64,000 nucleotides of DNA from Pseudoalteromonas viridis (GTDB taxonomy: Bacteria; Pseudomonadota; Gammaproteobacteria; Enterobacterales; Alteromonadaceae). The number at the start of each line of letters is the position of its first letter. Position 1 is the first letter of the stretch. Where the stretch lies: positions 2,232,001 to 2,296,000 of the forward strand of contig NZ_CP072425.1 in NCBI RefSeq assembly GCF_017742995.1, in the 5' to 3' direction. Shown here piece after piece: positions 51,699 through 60,796 of the stretch. Under the pieces are notes generated by a model that saw nothing but the letters and a program-made list of their open reading frames with translations, was not told where the DNA came from and ran no database searches. Made by a program: the position numbers and the translations under genes.

Positions 51699-54349
51699 GA
51701 CAGATCATTTCCTTCTTGGTCTTTGGCGGCGGCCTGCTTTTTAGCTTTTGCGCGTGCCACAGCGGCTTTAATCGCCGCCTGACGTTTTTCTTCGGCGCTC
51801 AGGGGCGCATCATTCGCGGGCGATTCTTGCTCAGGTGCTGAACTGGCCTGCTCTGTATCCGCTTGCTGCTCAGCCTCTTTGGCTGCTTTCTTCGCCTTAG
51901 CACGGGCAATTGCGGCGGCTACGGCGGCTTTGCGGGGATCTTCCGGCTCAGCGTCTGTCTCGGTGGGTTGCGCCTCGTCCGTGACTGTATCCGCTTGCTG
52001 CTCGGCTTCTTTTGCGGCTTTCTTTGCTTTTGCACGGGCAATCGCGGCAGCTACAGCGGCTTTACGGGGATCTTCCGGCTCAGCGTCTGCCTCGGCGGGT
52101 TGTGCCTCGTCTGGCTGCTCGGCCTCTTTGGCAGCTTTCTTCGCTTTAGCACGGGCAATCGCAGCGGCCACGGCAGCTTTACGGGGATCTTCCGGCTCAG
52201 CGTCTGCCTCGACGAGTTGTGTCTCGTCTGGCTGTTCAGTGTCTTTGGCTGCTTTTTTCGCTTTTGCACGGGCAATCGCGGCGGCTACAGCGGCTTTACG
52301 GGGGTCTTCCGGCTCAGCGTCTGCCTCGGTGGGTTGCGCCTCGTCTGGCTGTTCAGTTTCTTTTGCGGCTTTCTTCGCTTTTGCACGGGCAATCGCGGCG
52401 GCTACAGCGGCTTTACGGGGGTCTTCGGCACCTGCATCACTCGATGATTGCGCAGTGTCGTCGTCCTGTTGCGCCGCTTTTTTCGCTTTGGCGCGAGCAA
52501 TGGCTGCGGCGACGGCGGCTTTACGCGGATCGTCACTTGCTGCGGGCGCTGTAGCTGAAGACTCCGTTGCGTCGTTTTGTTGTGCTGCTTTTTTGGCTTT
52601 AGCACGGGCAATCGCAGCGGCAACGGCATCTTTACGTGACCCTTCTCCGCCTGCGTGCATTTCTGGTGTCGCTTGTGCGTCTTTTTCTGCTTTGTACTGA
52701 CGTGCTTGTTCTTTGCGCTTAGCACGCTCCAGCGCCACTTCTGAATTATCCGGCTCCAGTGTGCCATCGGCCGCTTTTTTCGCTTTGGCCCGCTCAATTG
52801 CAGCTTGTACAGCAGACTGGCTGTCTTTTTTCTGCTTAACGCGTTCCATTGCGGCGCTGACCTTATCGCTTTGCTCTGCACTGCGAGTATTGCTGCGCGC
52901 TGAGCGTTTATGGCGATTCTGCCGCTCTTCCTGCTCCCGTTCAAGGCGCTCTTTACGTGCCTCAAACCGCTCCTTTGCACGCTCCGCTTTCACTTTTTCC
53001 AGTTTCTGTTCGCGGATCTCGGCTTTGGCAACCCGGTAGTACTGCACCAGTGGAATTTCACTCGGACAGACATAGGCACAGGCACCACATTCAATGCAGT
53101 CGAACAGGTTGTGCTCTTCCAGTTTGTCGTACTCTTTGCCTTTGGCAAACCATTGCAGCTGTTGCGGCAGCAGGGTTTGCGGACAGGCATCAGCACAGGC
53201 GCTACAACGAATACAAGCCTGCTCGGGGCCTGCAACCGCCAGCTCCTGATTATCAGGCGCAAGAATACAGTTGGTGGTTTTAACCACCGGAATACGGACC
53301 GTTGGCAGCGTAAAGCCCATCATAGGCCCACCCATAATAACACGCTGTTCGGCGACAGGTTCAAAGCCCTGACAGGTTAGTAAGTGCTTAATTTCACTGC
53401 CAAGCAGCGCCCAGACATTTTGTGGTGTCTGGATGGTATTGCCGGTCACAGTGACGACACGCTCAATCAACGGCTTGCCTTTGCATACGGCTTCGCTGAC
53501 GGCAAACAAAGTACCGACGTTCTGTACCAGCACACCCACGTCTGCCGGGATCCCACCACTGGGCACTTCCTTTGAGGTGAGCACCTGGATCAGCTGCTTC
53601 TCCCCACCGGACGGGTACTTGACGGGCAGGCCACGGATCAGGATCTTATCGTTATGAGCCGCTGCGGCGGTCATCGCCTGAATGGCTTCAGGTTTGTTGG
53701 TTTCAATGCCCACCAAAACGTATTGAGGATTAAGCAGGTGCTGCATAATTTCGATGCCTTGCACAATTTGCTCGGCATGTTCGCGCATCAGCAGGTCATC
53801 GGCTGTGATGTAAGGTTCACACTCAACACCGTTGACCACCAAAAATTCGACGGGTTTATGTTTGGCACTGTCGGCTTTGACATAAGTAGGGAAGCCGGCG
53901 CCACCCATGCCTGCGATGCCAGCATGGTGGATAATGTCGATCAATGCCTGCTTGTCGAGCTGGGTATAGTCGGCAACCGGGTTCAGCTCGCACCACTTAT
54001 CTTCACCGTCGGGCGTCAGGACTATGCTCAGCTCAGGCAACGCAGAAGGGTGCGCCGAAGGCATAGGTTTAATATCGCTTATCACGCCGGACGTTGGTGC
54101 ATGTACTGGCAGTGACCAGTTTGCGCCGGGGCGGGTAAGTGGCTGCCCTTTGCGCACAGAGTCACCTTTGTTGACCAGCAACTGGCCATTGGCACCTATG
54201 TGTTGCTTCAGAGGTAGCACCAGATAGTCGGGCAGGGGAATACGACCAATACTCGCCTGATTTGACACAGATTTTTGCTCCGGTGGATGGATGCCGCCGG
54301 GAAACTGCCACAATTTACCGTGTTCAATTTGTTCAAGTAAAGTTTCCAC
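51695..54349 (-). CDS. rsxC: Electron transport complex subunit RsxC with long repeat tail
   Basis: 884 residues. The cytosolic NADH/FMN-binding subunit. Residues about 1-350 resemble the NuoF/RnfC fold (for example [43 protein letters not shown]). Two [4Fe-4S] binding motifs follow at about 370-430 ([24 protein letters not shown]). After a charged coiled-coil stretch (about 440-560) the C-terminal third is a tail of seven near-identical [18 protein letters not shown] units linked by acidic Glu/Gln/Pro stretches, plus several weaker copies. Similar but usually shorter tails occur in E. coli and Vibrio RsxC. The tail length may vary between strains. Confidence 0.97.
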   Translation of the reverse strand: METLLEQIEHGKLWQFPGGIHPPEQKSVSNQASIGRIPLPDYLVLPLKQHIGANGQLLVNKGDSVRKGQPLTRPGANWSLPVHAPTSGVISDIKPMPSAHPSALPELSIVLTPDGEDKWCELNPVADYTQLDKQALIDIIHHAGIAGMGGAGFPTYVKADSAKHKPVEFLVVNGVECEPYITADDLLMREHAEQIVQGIEIMQHLLNPQYVLVGIETNKPEAIQAMTAAAAHNDKILIRGLPVKYPSGGEKQLIQVLTSKEVPSGGIPADVGVLVQNVGTLFAVSEAVCKGKPLIERVVTVTGNTIQTPQNVWALLGSEIKHLLTCQGFEPVAEQRVIMGGPMMGFTLPTVRIPVVKTTNCILAPDNQELAVAGPEQACIRCSACADACPQTLLPQQLQWFAKGKEYDKLEEHNLFDCIECGACAYVCPSEIPLVQYYRVAKAEIREQKLEKVKAERAKERFEARKERLEREQEERQNRHKRSARSNTRSAEQSDKVSAAMERVKQKKDSQSAVQAAIERAKAKKAADGTLEPDNSEVALERAKRKEQARQYKAEKDAQATPEMHAGGEGSRKDAVAAAIARAKAKKAAQQNDATESSATAPAASDDPRKAAVAAAIARAKAKKAAQQDDDTAQSSSDAGAEDPRKAAVAAAIARAKAKKAAKETEQPDEAQPTEADAEPEDPRKAAVAAAIARAKAKKAAKDTEQPDETQLVEADAEPEDPRKAAVAAAIARAKAKKAAKEAEQPDEAQPAEADAEPEDPRKAAVAAAIARAKAKKAAKEAEQQADTVTDEAQPTETDAEPEDPRKAAVAAAIARAKAKKAAKEAEQQADTEQASSAPEQESPANDAPLSAEEKRQAAIKAAVARAKAKKQAAAKDQEGNDLS
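51730..52640 (-). repeat. Tandem repeats in the 3' third of rsxC
   Basis: Seven near-identical units of about 105-130 bp encode [20 protein letters not shown] followed by an acidic linker. An eighth divergent unit ([17 protein letters not shown]) ends the protein. Units in the middle (about 52010-52420) are almost identical at DNA level, implying recent slippage or conversion. Confidence 0.92.
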
Positions 54350-54358
54350 TTAAACCTC

Positions 54359-54913
54359 TTAGTCGATTTGCTTCACGGGAATGGCGTCAATTTGCCACTT
54401 CCAGGTTTGAACGGTTTGTGCCACCGGGATCATATCAATACAATCGACAGGGCAGGGGTCGACACACAGGTCGCAGCCGGTACATTCATCGGCAATCACT
54501 GTATGCATCTGGCGGGTTGCGCCCACAATGGCGTCCACCGGGCAGGCCTGAATACACTTAGTGCAACCAATGCACTCATCTTCGCGTATGTAGGCAACTT
54601 TTTTGATGGGTTCAGCTTCTTCGCCACCAGCCAGGGGTTTGGCTTCAACGCCCATTAAGTCGGCCAGCTTTTTCACCGTGGCCTCGCCACCTGGCGGGCA
54701 TTTGTTAACGTCATCGCCGTTGGCAATTGCTTCTGCATAAGGGCGACAACCTGGGTAGCCACACTGGCCACATTGTGTTTGTGGCAAAATGGCGTCTACC
54801 TGATCAACAATCGGGTTGCTTTCAACCCGGTACTTAACGGCTGCATAGCCGAGGATAAGGCCAAATACCAGCGCCAGTGCGCCGATGGCTATCAGTGCAT
54901 AAAACAGTGTCAT
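54359..54913 (-). CDS. rsxB: Electron transport complex subunit RsxB (ferredoxin-like)
   Basis: 184 residues. N-terminal membrane anchor ([20 protein letters not shown]), then a Cys-rich domain ([18 protein letters not shown]) and two classical [4Fe-4S] motifs ([16 protein letters not shown] and [16 protein letters not shown]). It passes electrons within the Rnf/Rsx complex. One base separates it from rsxA, and nine separate it from rsxC. Confidence 0.97.
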   Translation of the reverse strand: MTLFYALIAIGALALVFGLILGYAAVKYRVESNPIVDQVDAILPQTQCGQCGYPGCRPYAEAIANGDDVNKCPPGGEATVKKLADLMGVEAKPLAGGEEAEPIKKVAYIREDECIGCTKCIQACPVDAIVGATRQMHTVIADECTGCDLCVDPCPVDCIDMIPVAQTVQTWKWQIDAIPVKQID

Positions 54914-54914
54914 C

Positions 54915-55496
54915 TCAGAACTTCACCAATCCAGAAAAACCCATAAAGGCCAGTGACATTAGCCCGGCTGTGATCATGGCTATTGAAGCGCCCTTAAACG
55001 GCGCAGGCACATCTGCGACGGCCAGTCGCTCTCGCAGGGCGGCAAATAAGACCAGTACTAATGAAAAACCTACCGCAGCACCAAAGCCGTACACAGCGGA
55101 ACCGATAAAAGTGTGGTCATTTTTGATATTAAGTAGCGCAACCCCTAATACCGCACAGTTAGTGGTGATCAGCGGCAAAAAGATCCCCAGTAAGCGATAC
55201 AAGGTGGGGCTGGTCTTGCGCACCACCATCTCTGTAAACTGCACCACAACGGCAATCACCAGGATAAAACTCATGGTACGTAAAAAGGTGAGGTCCAGGG
55301 GCAATAAAATATACTGATTGACCAGATAACTGGTCACGGATGCCAGCGTCAGAACAAAGGTCGTCGCAAGTGACATACCAATGGCGGTTTCGAGTTTACC
55401 CGAGACACCCATAAACGGGCACAAGCCGAGGAATTGCACCAATACAAAGTTATTTACCAGCACTGTGCCAATAAGCAACAGAATATACTCTGTCAT
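54915..55496 (-). CDS. rsxA: Electron transport complex subunit RsxA
   Basis: 193 residues, identical in length to E. coli RsxA. Six membrane segments ([58 protein letters not shown]). First gene of rsxABCDGE-nth. The complex moves electrons from NADH to ferredoxin-type acceptors, and in enterobacteria keeps SoxR reduced. The promoter should lie in the 170 bp upstream. Confidence 0.98.
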   Translation of the reverse strand: MTEYILLLIGTVLVNNFVLVQFLGLCPFMGVSGKLETAIGMSLATTFVLTLASVTSYLVNQYILLPLDLTFLRTMSFILVIAVVVQFTEMVVRKTSPTLYRLLGIFLPLITTNCAVLGVALLNIKNDHTFIGSAVYGFGAAVGFSLVLVLFAALRERLAVADVPAPFKGASIAMITAGLMSLAFMGFSGLVKF

Positions 55497-55627
55497 GCTT
55501 GCCCCTTAGTGTGAATGAATTTACAGAGAACCAGAATAGACTGAGAATTCTAACAATTTCGGGCCAGAGATCACAGTATTTAGCCAGGGGAGGGAGGGGA
55601 AAGTTTGTTAAAAATGGCTAGTAAAGT

Positions 55628-55660
55628 TGACAATAGGGCGACAGGGTCGCCCTATTGTCA
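55628..55660 (-). terminator. Long perfect hairpin after the degenerate GGDEF-EAL gene
   Basis: A 15-bp perfect stem TGACAATAGGGCGAC/GTCGCCCTATTGTCA with loop AGG, nine bases after the stop of the gene at 55669. The minus-strand T-tract is weak. It may act as terminator or insulate the rsx promoter. Confidence 0.7.
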
Positions 55661-55668
55661 TCAGAGTA

Positions 55669-57612
55669 TTAAATTTCTTTTGGCTTTTCGATGTAATAAC
55701 CCTGCACGCCGTCCAGGCATAGGGTTTCAACAATGTGCTTTTCTTCCTGACTTTCGACCCCTTCGGCAAACACACTGACTCCAATACGGTGCGCCAGGTC
55801 GACCATCAGTCGCATAAAGTACTGGTTGTTTTTGTCTTCTTCCAGGCCGCGAGTGTAGCTGGCATCCATCTTAATAAAGTCGGGTTTCAGGTCGCGGAAG
55901 AACTTGAAGGAGGTGAGTCCAACACCAAAGCGCTCAACCGTGATCCGGGCGCCAACCCGATGCACCATGTCGATAAAGCGCTTACTGGCTTTAATATTCT
56001 GCTGCAAGCCGAATTCGCTGACTTCAAAGATAAGCTTAGACGCCAGATTGGCTTCTTTTAGCAGTCGACGCTCAAGCCAGATAACAAACTGATCACTGTG
56101 GGCACTGGATGCAGTCACATTGATACCAAAGAATTTCTCATTGAAATTGCGCGACTTAATCATCTCGATTGAGGTGTCGATAATAAGCTGGTCGATTTCT
56201 ACCGCCATTTCCAGTTTTTCGGCCATCGCCAGGAATGAGGCGGTTGGCAGCATCTGTCCGTCTTCGGTTTTAAAACGTGCCTGTATTTCAGCGTAGGCTT
56301 TGACATTTTTGCCAATCGGCATAATGTTTTGCATCATCAGCATGACGCGGCGGCTTTCTATCACTTCACGGATAACACGTCGCCAGTTTTGATTACCAAA
56401 TCCGGCACCGACATTGTTGACCAGATCTGTTTCGCGCTGCAGGTGCCAGGCGTTGGCTTGTTTGCTTTGCGCCATACTCATGGCGTTATCCACGACCGAC
56501 AATAACTCGCCCAATGGCTTACCCGATTCGTAAGGCACAATACCGGTATTGGCAACTGAGCTCAGCTCCTGGTTTTGCTGATACTGAGTAAACCTGGCTT
56601 GCAAGGTTTCGCCAAAGCGTTCAGCTTCTTTGGACGGGATATTCGGTAAAATAACGGCAAAGTCTGAGCTGTTAAGGCGGAATACCTGGCTACCTGTGTA
56701 AGTACCGCTGACATGTTTGACTATGTCTGCAATGCCTTTGATATACAAGTCGCCTTTTTGGTAGCCCCGGGTCTGGTTGATCATTTGCAGCTCACTGCAA
56801 CGTATCATTGCCAGCGAACCAAAACTCTTGTCGCTGGCCGACTCAATTCGGTGCTCGTAATATTCAACAAACATATTGCGGTTACCAAGACCGGTCACCA
56901 CATCTTTATAGGCTTCTTGTTTAATAGACTGCGCTGCCGACTTAATGTCTTCCTGCTTGCTCTTTAAAAAGTGTGCCAGTCGATTGAAAGAGGGCGCAAG
57001 TTCAGCGCCCAGCTCAGCGACTTTATTGGTATTAAAATCCTGATCTATGCTTTCTGAGACCTGATTTTGAGTAATGTAGATGTCAACGGCATCGGCAACG
57101 GTCATACTCACATTACGATTGAGCTTACGATAAATGGTCTTCATATAGAAGATGGGAATAAAGGCCATCAATGCGGAAATGATGATCATAAAAATCATAG
57201 CTTGTTGCAGCAATTGTGCCTGGCTCTGTACATTGATCAGAAACTCAATCTTAATGTCTTTGCTTTTATTCACTGCAAATTGTGGCCGAACTGAGTTCAT
57301 CGCATTGGCAATCACGCCTGCCAGGACCGGCATTTCGCTCTGAGTGTTAATATTCAGTACGGTTTGTCCGGCAAAATCGCGGACTATAAAGGAGGAGAAT
57401 ACGTTGCCACTGCCCAAAGATAAGCGTATGTGCTCGGGCGTGACATCCGCCATGGTTTTTTCCTGAATGTAGTTACTCACCATGCTTTGTGCATTTTGTT
57501 GAGCTCTGCTGACGGCATTATCAAAGCTACTTGCGACCAAGAAGCTACCAAGCGCAGAAAAAACAATCCAGGAAATGAGCTGGAGAAATATGAGTTTTTT
57601 TAAACCTGCCAT
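55669..57612 (-). CDS. Degenerate GGDEF-EAL membrane protein (LapD/CsrD-like)
   Basis: 647 residues. Membrane segments near 8-28 and about 138-160 flank a periplasmic domain of LapD/MoxY-like appearance. The GGDEF domain (about 235-380) has RLNSSDF (D317) where GGDEF should be, so no cyclase activity is expected. The EAL domain (about 395-640) reads AEIQARF (E442-I-Q) where EAL is expected, and E560-R561 where the two metal-binding Asp of DDFGTG belong; other family residues (INVTA, FEVSEF, FIKMD, FAEGVES) are kept. It therefore looks like a cyclic di-GMP or protein-binding receptor rather than an enzyme. The length and the pattern HRSDF/NSSDF also recall CsrD, which guides CsrB RNA decay. 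Which of the two roles applies cannot be decided here. Confidence 0.88.
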   Translation of the reverse strand: MAGLKKLIFLQLISWIVFSALGSFLVASSFDNAVSRAQQNAQSMVSNYIQEKTMADVTPEHIRLSLGSGNVFSSFIVRDFAGQTVLNINTQSEMPVLAGVIANAMNSVRPQFAVNKSKDIKIEFLINVQSQAQLLQQAMIFMIIISALMAFIPIFYMKTIYRKLNRNVSMTVADAVDIYITQNQVSESIDQDFNTNKVAELGAELAPSFNRLAHFLKSKQEDIKSAAQSIKQEAYKDVVTGLGNRNMFVEYYEHRIESASDKSFGSLAMIRCSELQMINQTRGYQKGDLYIKGIADIVKHVSGTYTGSQVFRLNSSDFAVILPNIPSKEAERFGETLQARFTQYQQNQELSSVANTGIVPYESGKPLGELLSVVDNAMSMAQSKQANAWHLQRETDLVNNVGAGFGNQNWRRVIREVIESRRVMLMMQNIMPIGKNVKAYAEIQARFKTEDGQMLPTASFLAMAEKLEMAVEIDQLIIDTSIEMIKSRNFNEKFFGINVTASSAHSDQFVIWLERRLLKEANLASKLIFEVSEFGLQQNIKASKRFIDMVHRVGARITVERFGVGLTSFKFFRDLKPDFIKMDASYTRGLEEDKNNQYFMRLMVDLAHRIGVSVFAEGVESQEEKHIVETLCLDGVQGYYIEKPKEI

Positions 57613-57807
57613 TGTTATTCATCTACCTGAAATTGGGATTAAATTCCGTTCGTCGACTGACTTGTATGAGCAGCTTTTTTGAGGAGTGAAATAGCCGCCT
57701 AGAATGCCTGTAGGGTAGAGCATTCATGATAAAAAGTCTAATATATTCGAACAATTGCCAAAGTGAAGCAAAGAGAAATTAGATAAGTTTGATGAAGCGT
57801 AGAGAGT

Positions 57808-57884
57808 TGGCTCCCCCTCCCCGACTCGAACGGGGGACCTGCGGATTAACAGTCCGTCGCTCTAACCAACTGAGCTAAGGGGGA
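57808..57884 (-). tRNA. tRNA-Asn(GTT)
   Basis: A 77-nt tRNA with CCA. Reverse complement TCCCCCTTAGCTCAGTTGG; anticodon loop CTGTTAA, GTT at 57848-57850. The first base pair of the anticodon stem is A-C in all five copies of this array, which should be tolerated. Confidence 0.97.
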
Positions 57885-57904
57885 ACAAATAAGATGACTC
57901 AAAA

Positions 57905-57981
57905 TGGCTCCCCCTCCCCGACTCGAACGGGGGACCTGCGGATTAACAGTCCGTCGCTCTAACCAACTGAGCTAAGGGGGA
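57905..57981 (-). tRNA. tRNA-Asn(GTT)
   Basis: A 77-nt identical copy, anticodon at 57945-57947. Confidence 0.97.
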
Positions 57982-58013
57982 ACTTATTGAGTAAAAACGA
58001 TGAGCCAGAAAAA

Positions 58014-58090
58014 TGGCTCCCCCTCCCCGACTCGAACGGGGGACCTGCGGATTAACAGTCCGTCGCTCTAACCAACTGAGCTAAGGGGGA
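58014..58090 (-). tRNA. tRNA-Asn(GTT)
   Basis: A 77-nt identical copy, anticodon at 58054-58056. The 32-bp spacers on both sides (57982-58013 and 58091-58122) are identical, so the unit of 109 bp was duplicated recently. Confidence 0.97.
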
Positions 58091-58122
58091 ACTTATTGAG
58101 TAAAAACGATGAGCCAGAAAAA

Positions 58123-58199
58123 TGGCTCCCCCTCCCCGACTCGAACGGGGGACCTGCGGATTAACAGTCCGTCGCTCTAACCAACTGAGCTAAGGGGGA
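58123..58199 (-). tRNA. tRNA-Asn(GTT)
   Basis: A 77-nt identical copy, anticodon at 58163-58165. Confidence 0.97.
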
Positions 58200-58219
58200 A
58201 TCGTTTATCATTGAAAGAT

Positions 58220-58296
58220 TGGCTCCCCCTCCCCGACTCGAACGGGGGACCTGCGGATTAACAGTCCGTCGCTCTAACCAACTGAGCTAAGGGGGA
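58220..58296 (-). tRNA. tRNA-Asn(GTT), promoter-proximal
   Basis: A 77-nt identical copy, anticodon at 58260-58262. First gene after the promoter. Confidence 0.97.
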
Positions 58297-58319
58297 AGCA
58301 TGTCTCTCAACGGGGCGAA

Positions 58320-58348
58320 ATATTAATGACCGCTTGGCAAGGTGTCAA
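58320..58348 (-). promoter_or_regulatory. Promoter of the tRNA-Asn array
   Basis: Minus strand: consensus -35 TTGACA (58343-58348), 17-bp spacer, -10 TAATAT (58320-58325), then TTCGCCCCG. Confidence 0.9.
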
Positions 58349-58708
58349 CAATAAAAATCATTGAATTGTAAAAAAGCGGTTCGTTCGTTGAATTAATGCG
58401 CGATTTGCCCCTTTTTTAGCTGACTTTTGGGGCCTCTGGAGTGATGAGTATTAACTAGGAGGTGCGTGTGGCAGATCTGGACAAGTCGCGAAATGTATAT
58501 TTTTTAGTGCTTATGTCTTATTTTTGTTCGAAGCGTGGCTTTTTTGCACTTTCTCTGTGATCAATCATGATTCTGTTGTGCGATCCGAGAAAGATCCCTG
58601 TGAAGATCGAATAACAATCCAGTGTAATTGGAATTTATTGCACAAAAATTACTCAATATATACAGATTTATTGCATATATATGTTAGTTAATATGGCAAC
58701 TTCTTTTT

Positions 58709-58721
58709 TATCAATTAGTTA
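58709..58721 (+). promoter_or_regulatory. Candidate IHF-binding site
   Basis: TATCAATTAGTTA is a full match to the E. coli IHF consensus WATCAANNNNTTR and lies next to an AT-rich stretch, as IHF sites often do. Binding not tested. Confidence 0.6.
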
Positions 58722-58898
58722 CCATGATTTTGGCTCCATTGCCCCAAATTTGCAATATTCTAATATTGGTCTAGCAGCACAAGATCAGGCTGTAAATTGC
58801 AGTCTGATCCCTGCTTGGTGGATGAAGGATCAGCGCCAGTAAAGAGATCCTTTGTGTGGATCTTAGTCTAGGCCTTTATTTTTAAAGGCTGAGATAAG

Positions 58899-58921
58899 TT
58901 ATCCACCGAATCTGTGGATAA
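58899..58921. promoter_or_regulatory. Inverted pair of DnaA boxes
   Basis: TTATCCACC (58899-58907, plus) and TTATCCACA (58913-58921, minus strand, perfect consensus), facing each other with five bases between; the shared arms GTTATCCAC/GTGGATAAC form a 9-bp inverted repeat. Confidence 0.75.
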
Positions 58922-59410
58922 CATTGTTTATTAAACTTTAAAAAGTGCTACAAAGCCATATATTCCGGGGCATAGCGACGATGCAAGTATTTTGATGAAA
59001 AATAATTAATCACTATAAATCAAGTGGTTATAAAAGTTGCACCATACTGGAAAGAGAAATGACCTATATGACGAATTTATTTCGCATGAGCACCAATAAT
59101 GTGCAAAAAGTAACCCGGTTCAGCTTGCAGTACGATAAAAAACCGACTTTTTCCTAAATATGTTTGAGTTGGCGTGAAATACCCCAATAAAACAATTTTT
59201 AACGCCGTGCCTGGGCCTGGATAGCACGAGAAGCTGAGTTTGTGCATGTTTTGAGCGGTATGTGTCATGGCGAGAAAACGCAAGTAAGTCTAAATCAGCA
59301 TAAAGCACTGTGATGTGCACCTGTTAGGGTTACACTCTGGGTGTTTAATTAAGTGCATCACAGAGGGTGATCCTTTAGAATACTCGCTTCCAAATGAGGT
59401 AAAGCAATCT

Positions 59411-60796
59411 ATGTCTGCAATTCGTCAATCAAATACCGGCAGTGATATTCTCAATGGGTCCATTGCGGCTACGCTCAGGCGTATGACCGTGCCCATGATT
59501 TTTGGCATGATCACGCTGATGAGTTTTAACTTAGTCGATACCTTCTTTATTAGTTTGCTCGGTACCGAGCCGCTGGCTGCGGTCAGTTTTACCTTTCCCG
59601 TTACTTTTACGGTGATCAGCCTTGCAATTGGTCTTGGTATTGGCACGTCGGCGGTTATCGCAAAAGCACTGGGTGCCAATAAGATGGAAGAAGCCAAGTT
59701 TGATGGATTTGTCGCTTTGCTGGTTTCTGCTCTGATGGTGGCTATCTTGTCCGCTGCGGGTTACGCATTGATTGAGCCTATTTTTACTTTGCTGGGTGCC
59801 GGCCCACAGACCATGCCGTATATTCATGACTATATTTCTATTTGGTTTGCAGGTGCCGTCTTTTTGATTATGCCTATGATAGGTAACTCTATCCTCAGAG
59901 CCAGCGGCGACACCAAAACGCCAAGCCTGATCATGGGATTGGGCGGGCTTATTAATGCCATTTTGGATCCCTTACTTATTTTTGGCTATGGACCGTTTCC
60001 TGAGTTGGGCGTGAAAGGCGCAGCGATCGCCAGTGTCATTGCCTGGAGCGTCGGTGTGGTGTTTATTTTATACTTGTTAGCAGTAAAGAAGCGCTTACTA
60101 CAGATATCGAGCCCGCAGCAAAGCATTGTTCAGGCGACCAGTAAAATATTAAAAATAGGCTTGCCCGCGGCAGGCGCAAATATGCTCACGCCAATCGCGA
60201 TGGCGGTGATGACCGCGATTATTGCAACCTATGGCGCTGAAGCTGTGGCGGCGTTTGGAGTGGGCAGTCGTATCGAATCGATTGCCAGCCTGGTGGTGTT
60301 GGCATTGTCTATGACCTTACCGCCCTTTGTGAGTCAAAACTTCGGTGCGCAGAAGTATCAGCGCGTTGAAGATGCATATCGCACGACACTGAAGTTTGTA
60401 ATGGCCTGGCAGTTTGGTATCTATATTGTACTTATTGCGGCATCGCATTGGATCAGTGTGGCATTTGGTGATGAGCCTCAGGTGGTCGACATTATTAAGC
60501 TATTCATTTACACCTTGCCACTGAGTTATGGTTTGCAAGGGGTGATCATTCTTACCAACTCATCCTTTAATGCGTTACACAAGCCGATGCGGGCTTTGGT
60601 TTTAAGCATTGTGCGCTTGTTTGTGTTTTACGTCCCTTGTGCTTATCTGGGCTCTCACATTGCTGGCATTCATGGGCTGTTTATTGGCGCCGCAATTGGT
60701 AACCTGTTTACAGCAATGTTGGCGTATAAATGGTTTATGAGTACTTTAGGTGCGATGCAAGTAAGTCAACCTCAATCAGAGGAGAAAACGGTATGA
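59411..60796 (+). CDS. MATE-family multidrug/sodium antiporter
   Basis: 461 residues from ATG at 59411 (GAGG lies upstream; a frame from 59315 would add 32 unlikely residues). About 12 membrane segments in two repeated halves; MATE marks visible: [21 protein letters not shown] near residue 40, [19 protein letters not shown] near 160-180, and [14 protein letters not shown] segment [17 protein letters not shown] near 280. MATE pumps export cationic drugs in exchange for Na+ or H+. Its stop overlaps the uvrB start by four bases (ATGA), an unusual coupling of a transporter with a DNA-repair gene. Confidence 0.93.
   Translation: MSAIRQSNTGSDILNGSIAATLRRMTVPMIFGMITLMSFNLVDTFFISLLGTEPLAAVSFTFPVTFTVISLAIGLGIGTSAVIAKALGANKMEEAKFDGFVALLVSALMVAILSAAGYALIEPIFTLLGAGPQTMPYIHDYISIWFAGAVFLIMPMIGNSILRASGDTKTPSLIMGLGGLINAILDPLLIFGYGPFPELGVKGAAIASVIAWSVGVVFILYLLAVKKRLLQISSPQQSIVQATSKILKIGLPAAGANMLTPIAMAVMTAIIATYGAEAVAAFGVGSRIESIASLVVLALSMTLPPFVSQNFGAQKYQRVEDAYRTTLKFVMAWQFGIYIVLIAASHWISVAFGDEPQVVDIIKLFIYTLPLSYGLQGVIILTNSSFNALHKPMRALVLSIVRLFVFYVPCAYLGSHIAGIHGLFIGAAIGNLFTAMLAYKWFMSTLGAMQVSQPQSEEKTV

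Larger units (their letters stand above)
58349..59410. other. Long non-coding region with origin-like elements
   Basis: No convincing gene in about 1 kb. Ten GATC sites occur between 58474 and 58862 (starting at 58474, 58559, 58582, 58593, 58605, 58783, 58806, 58828, 58846, 58859). An AT-rich stretch (58620-58770) holds the direct repeat ATTTATTGCA at 58633-58642 and 58666-58675, 33 bp apart. An IHF-type site and two DnaA-type boxes follow and are listed separately. Near 59308-59363 there is an interrupted inverted repeat CTGTGATG/CATCACAG before the MATE gene. See findings for interpretation. Confidence 0.7.

Noticed and set aside
51863..52700. Long plus-strand frames opposite rsxC, including one of 273 codons made of Ala-rich repeats
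   Set aside because: They mirror the GC-rich Lys/Ala repeats of rsxC; rsxC has clear homology and the antisense frames have no ribosome-binding site or known family.
58470..58925. Calling this region the chromosomal oriC outright
   Set aside because: No dnaA, mnmG, parAB or atp genes nearby, only two good DnaA boxes, and gene orientation does not diverge over a long distance; kept as origin-like only.
59077..59283. Minus-strand frame of 68 codons in the non-coding region before the MATE gene
   Set aside because: No ribosome-binding site, no recognisable domain, an odd composition and overlap with another equally long frame; treated as chance.
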